From Candidatus Cloacimonadota bacterium (GTDB taxonomy: Bacteria; Cloacimonadota; Cloacimonadia; Cloacimonadales; TCS61): a DNA stretch of 6,378 nucleotides. Within the stretch, counting starts at the first letter, position 1. Every line of letters begins with the position of its first letter. The stretch covers positions 1 to 6,378 of the forward strand of contig JAUVKM010000130.1 in the NCBI GenBank assembly GCA_030596265.1, read 5' to 3'. Below, piece by piece: positions 6,299 through 6,378 of the stretch. A program made the translations under genes and the position numbers. A model generated the notes under the pieces. That model made no database searches, was not told the origin of the DNA, and worked only from the letters and a program-made list of their open reading frames with translations.

Positions 6299-6378
6299 TG
6301 GTACCTCTACGGGTGGTACTCAGGCCCTTGAGATTGTTCTATCTCAATTACCCTTAACAACACCGGGCATTGCTATTG
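6231..6378 (+). CDS. cheB: CheB-type protein-glutamate methylesterase fragment, running off the right edge
   Basis: In the plus frame from about 6285 the translation reads KLIVIGTSTGGTQALEIVLS and continues QLPLTTPGIAI to the edge. This is the first strand and nucleophile loop of the CheB catalytic domain; the Ser codon is at 6306-6308 in G-T-S-T-G-G. CheB removes methyl groups from, or deamidates, chemoreceptor glutamyl/glutaminyl sites. The His and Asp of the triad would lie outside the window. An in-frame ATG at 6231 precedes a 19-residue linker-like stretch, but no good ribosome site is seen and the true start may differ. No receiver domain lies upstream: the frame closes at 6099-6101 and is antisense to the DUF2971-like gene. 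Base composition is visibly less AT-rich than the rest. It is either a remnant at a breakpoint or the edge of a chimeric join. Confidence 0.55.
   Translation, partial: MIDIPSSLSAKGLATKSAKLIVIGTSTGGTQALEIVLSQLPLTTPGIAI

Overview
The window is AT-rich. All four substantial gene units (one cut off at base 1) and their signals lie on the minus strand, so in gene orientation it reads from base 6378 down to base 1. Secreted beta-propeller proteins with a 'NYPNPFNP...' C-terminal module ending in KKCLLLK, together with AT-rich lipoproteins, point to the FCB group (Bacteroidota, Ignavibacteriota, Cloacimonadota, Marinimicrobia and relatives). Cloacimonadota is my best guess, from style rather than from a marker gene.

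Layout in gene orientation: a short CheB-like fragment on the plus strand at the right edge (about 6260-6378, less AT-rich); a DUF2971-like gene whose 5' end runs into it (5423-6298); palindromic element A (5227-5359); a secreted Asp-box propeller protein (3936-5201); element B (3788-3929); an Ig-like lipoprotein (2875-3762); element C (2682-2815); a large secreted LVIVD-type double-propeller protein (454-2604); element D (370-447); and the start of another lipoprotein gene (315 down past base 1).

The main observation is that every gap between these genes holds one structured imperfect palindrome with conserved ends (TTG/TTA-N4-TAAYG on the left, GTYA-N4-CA on the right), a mismatched or bulged stem and a variable centre. 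Each palindrome follows the stop codon of one gene by 6-63 nt and precedes the start of the next by 25-77 nt. One gene, one orientation and one palindrome per unit is the architecture of integron gene cassettes with attC sites. No integrase gene is visible, so this would be the interior of a chromosomal integron or a cluster of attC sites lacking an integrase. The box sequences are not perfect attC consensus, so a family of structured intergenic repeats is the main alternative.

Three of the cargo genes encode exported envelope or secreted proteins with binding-type folds, and a fourth begins with a lipoprotein-like signal. The remaining one resembles DUF2971 proteins of unknown function. The genes do not form an evident pathway and look like independent accessory functions. 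The right edge is anomalous: a CheB methylesterase reading frame runs antisense through the 5' end of the DUF2971-like gene, which suggests a rearrangement breakpoint or an assembly chimera.
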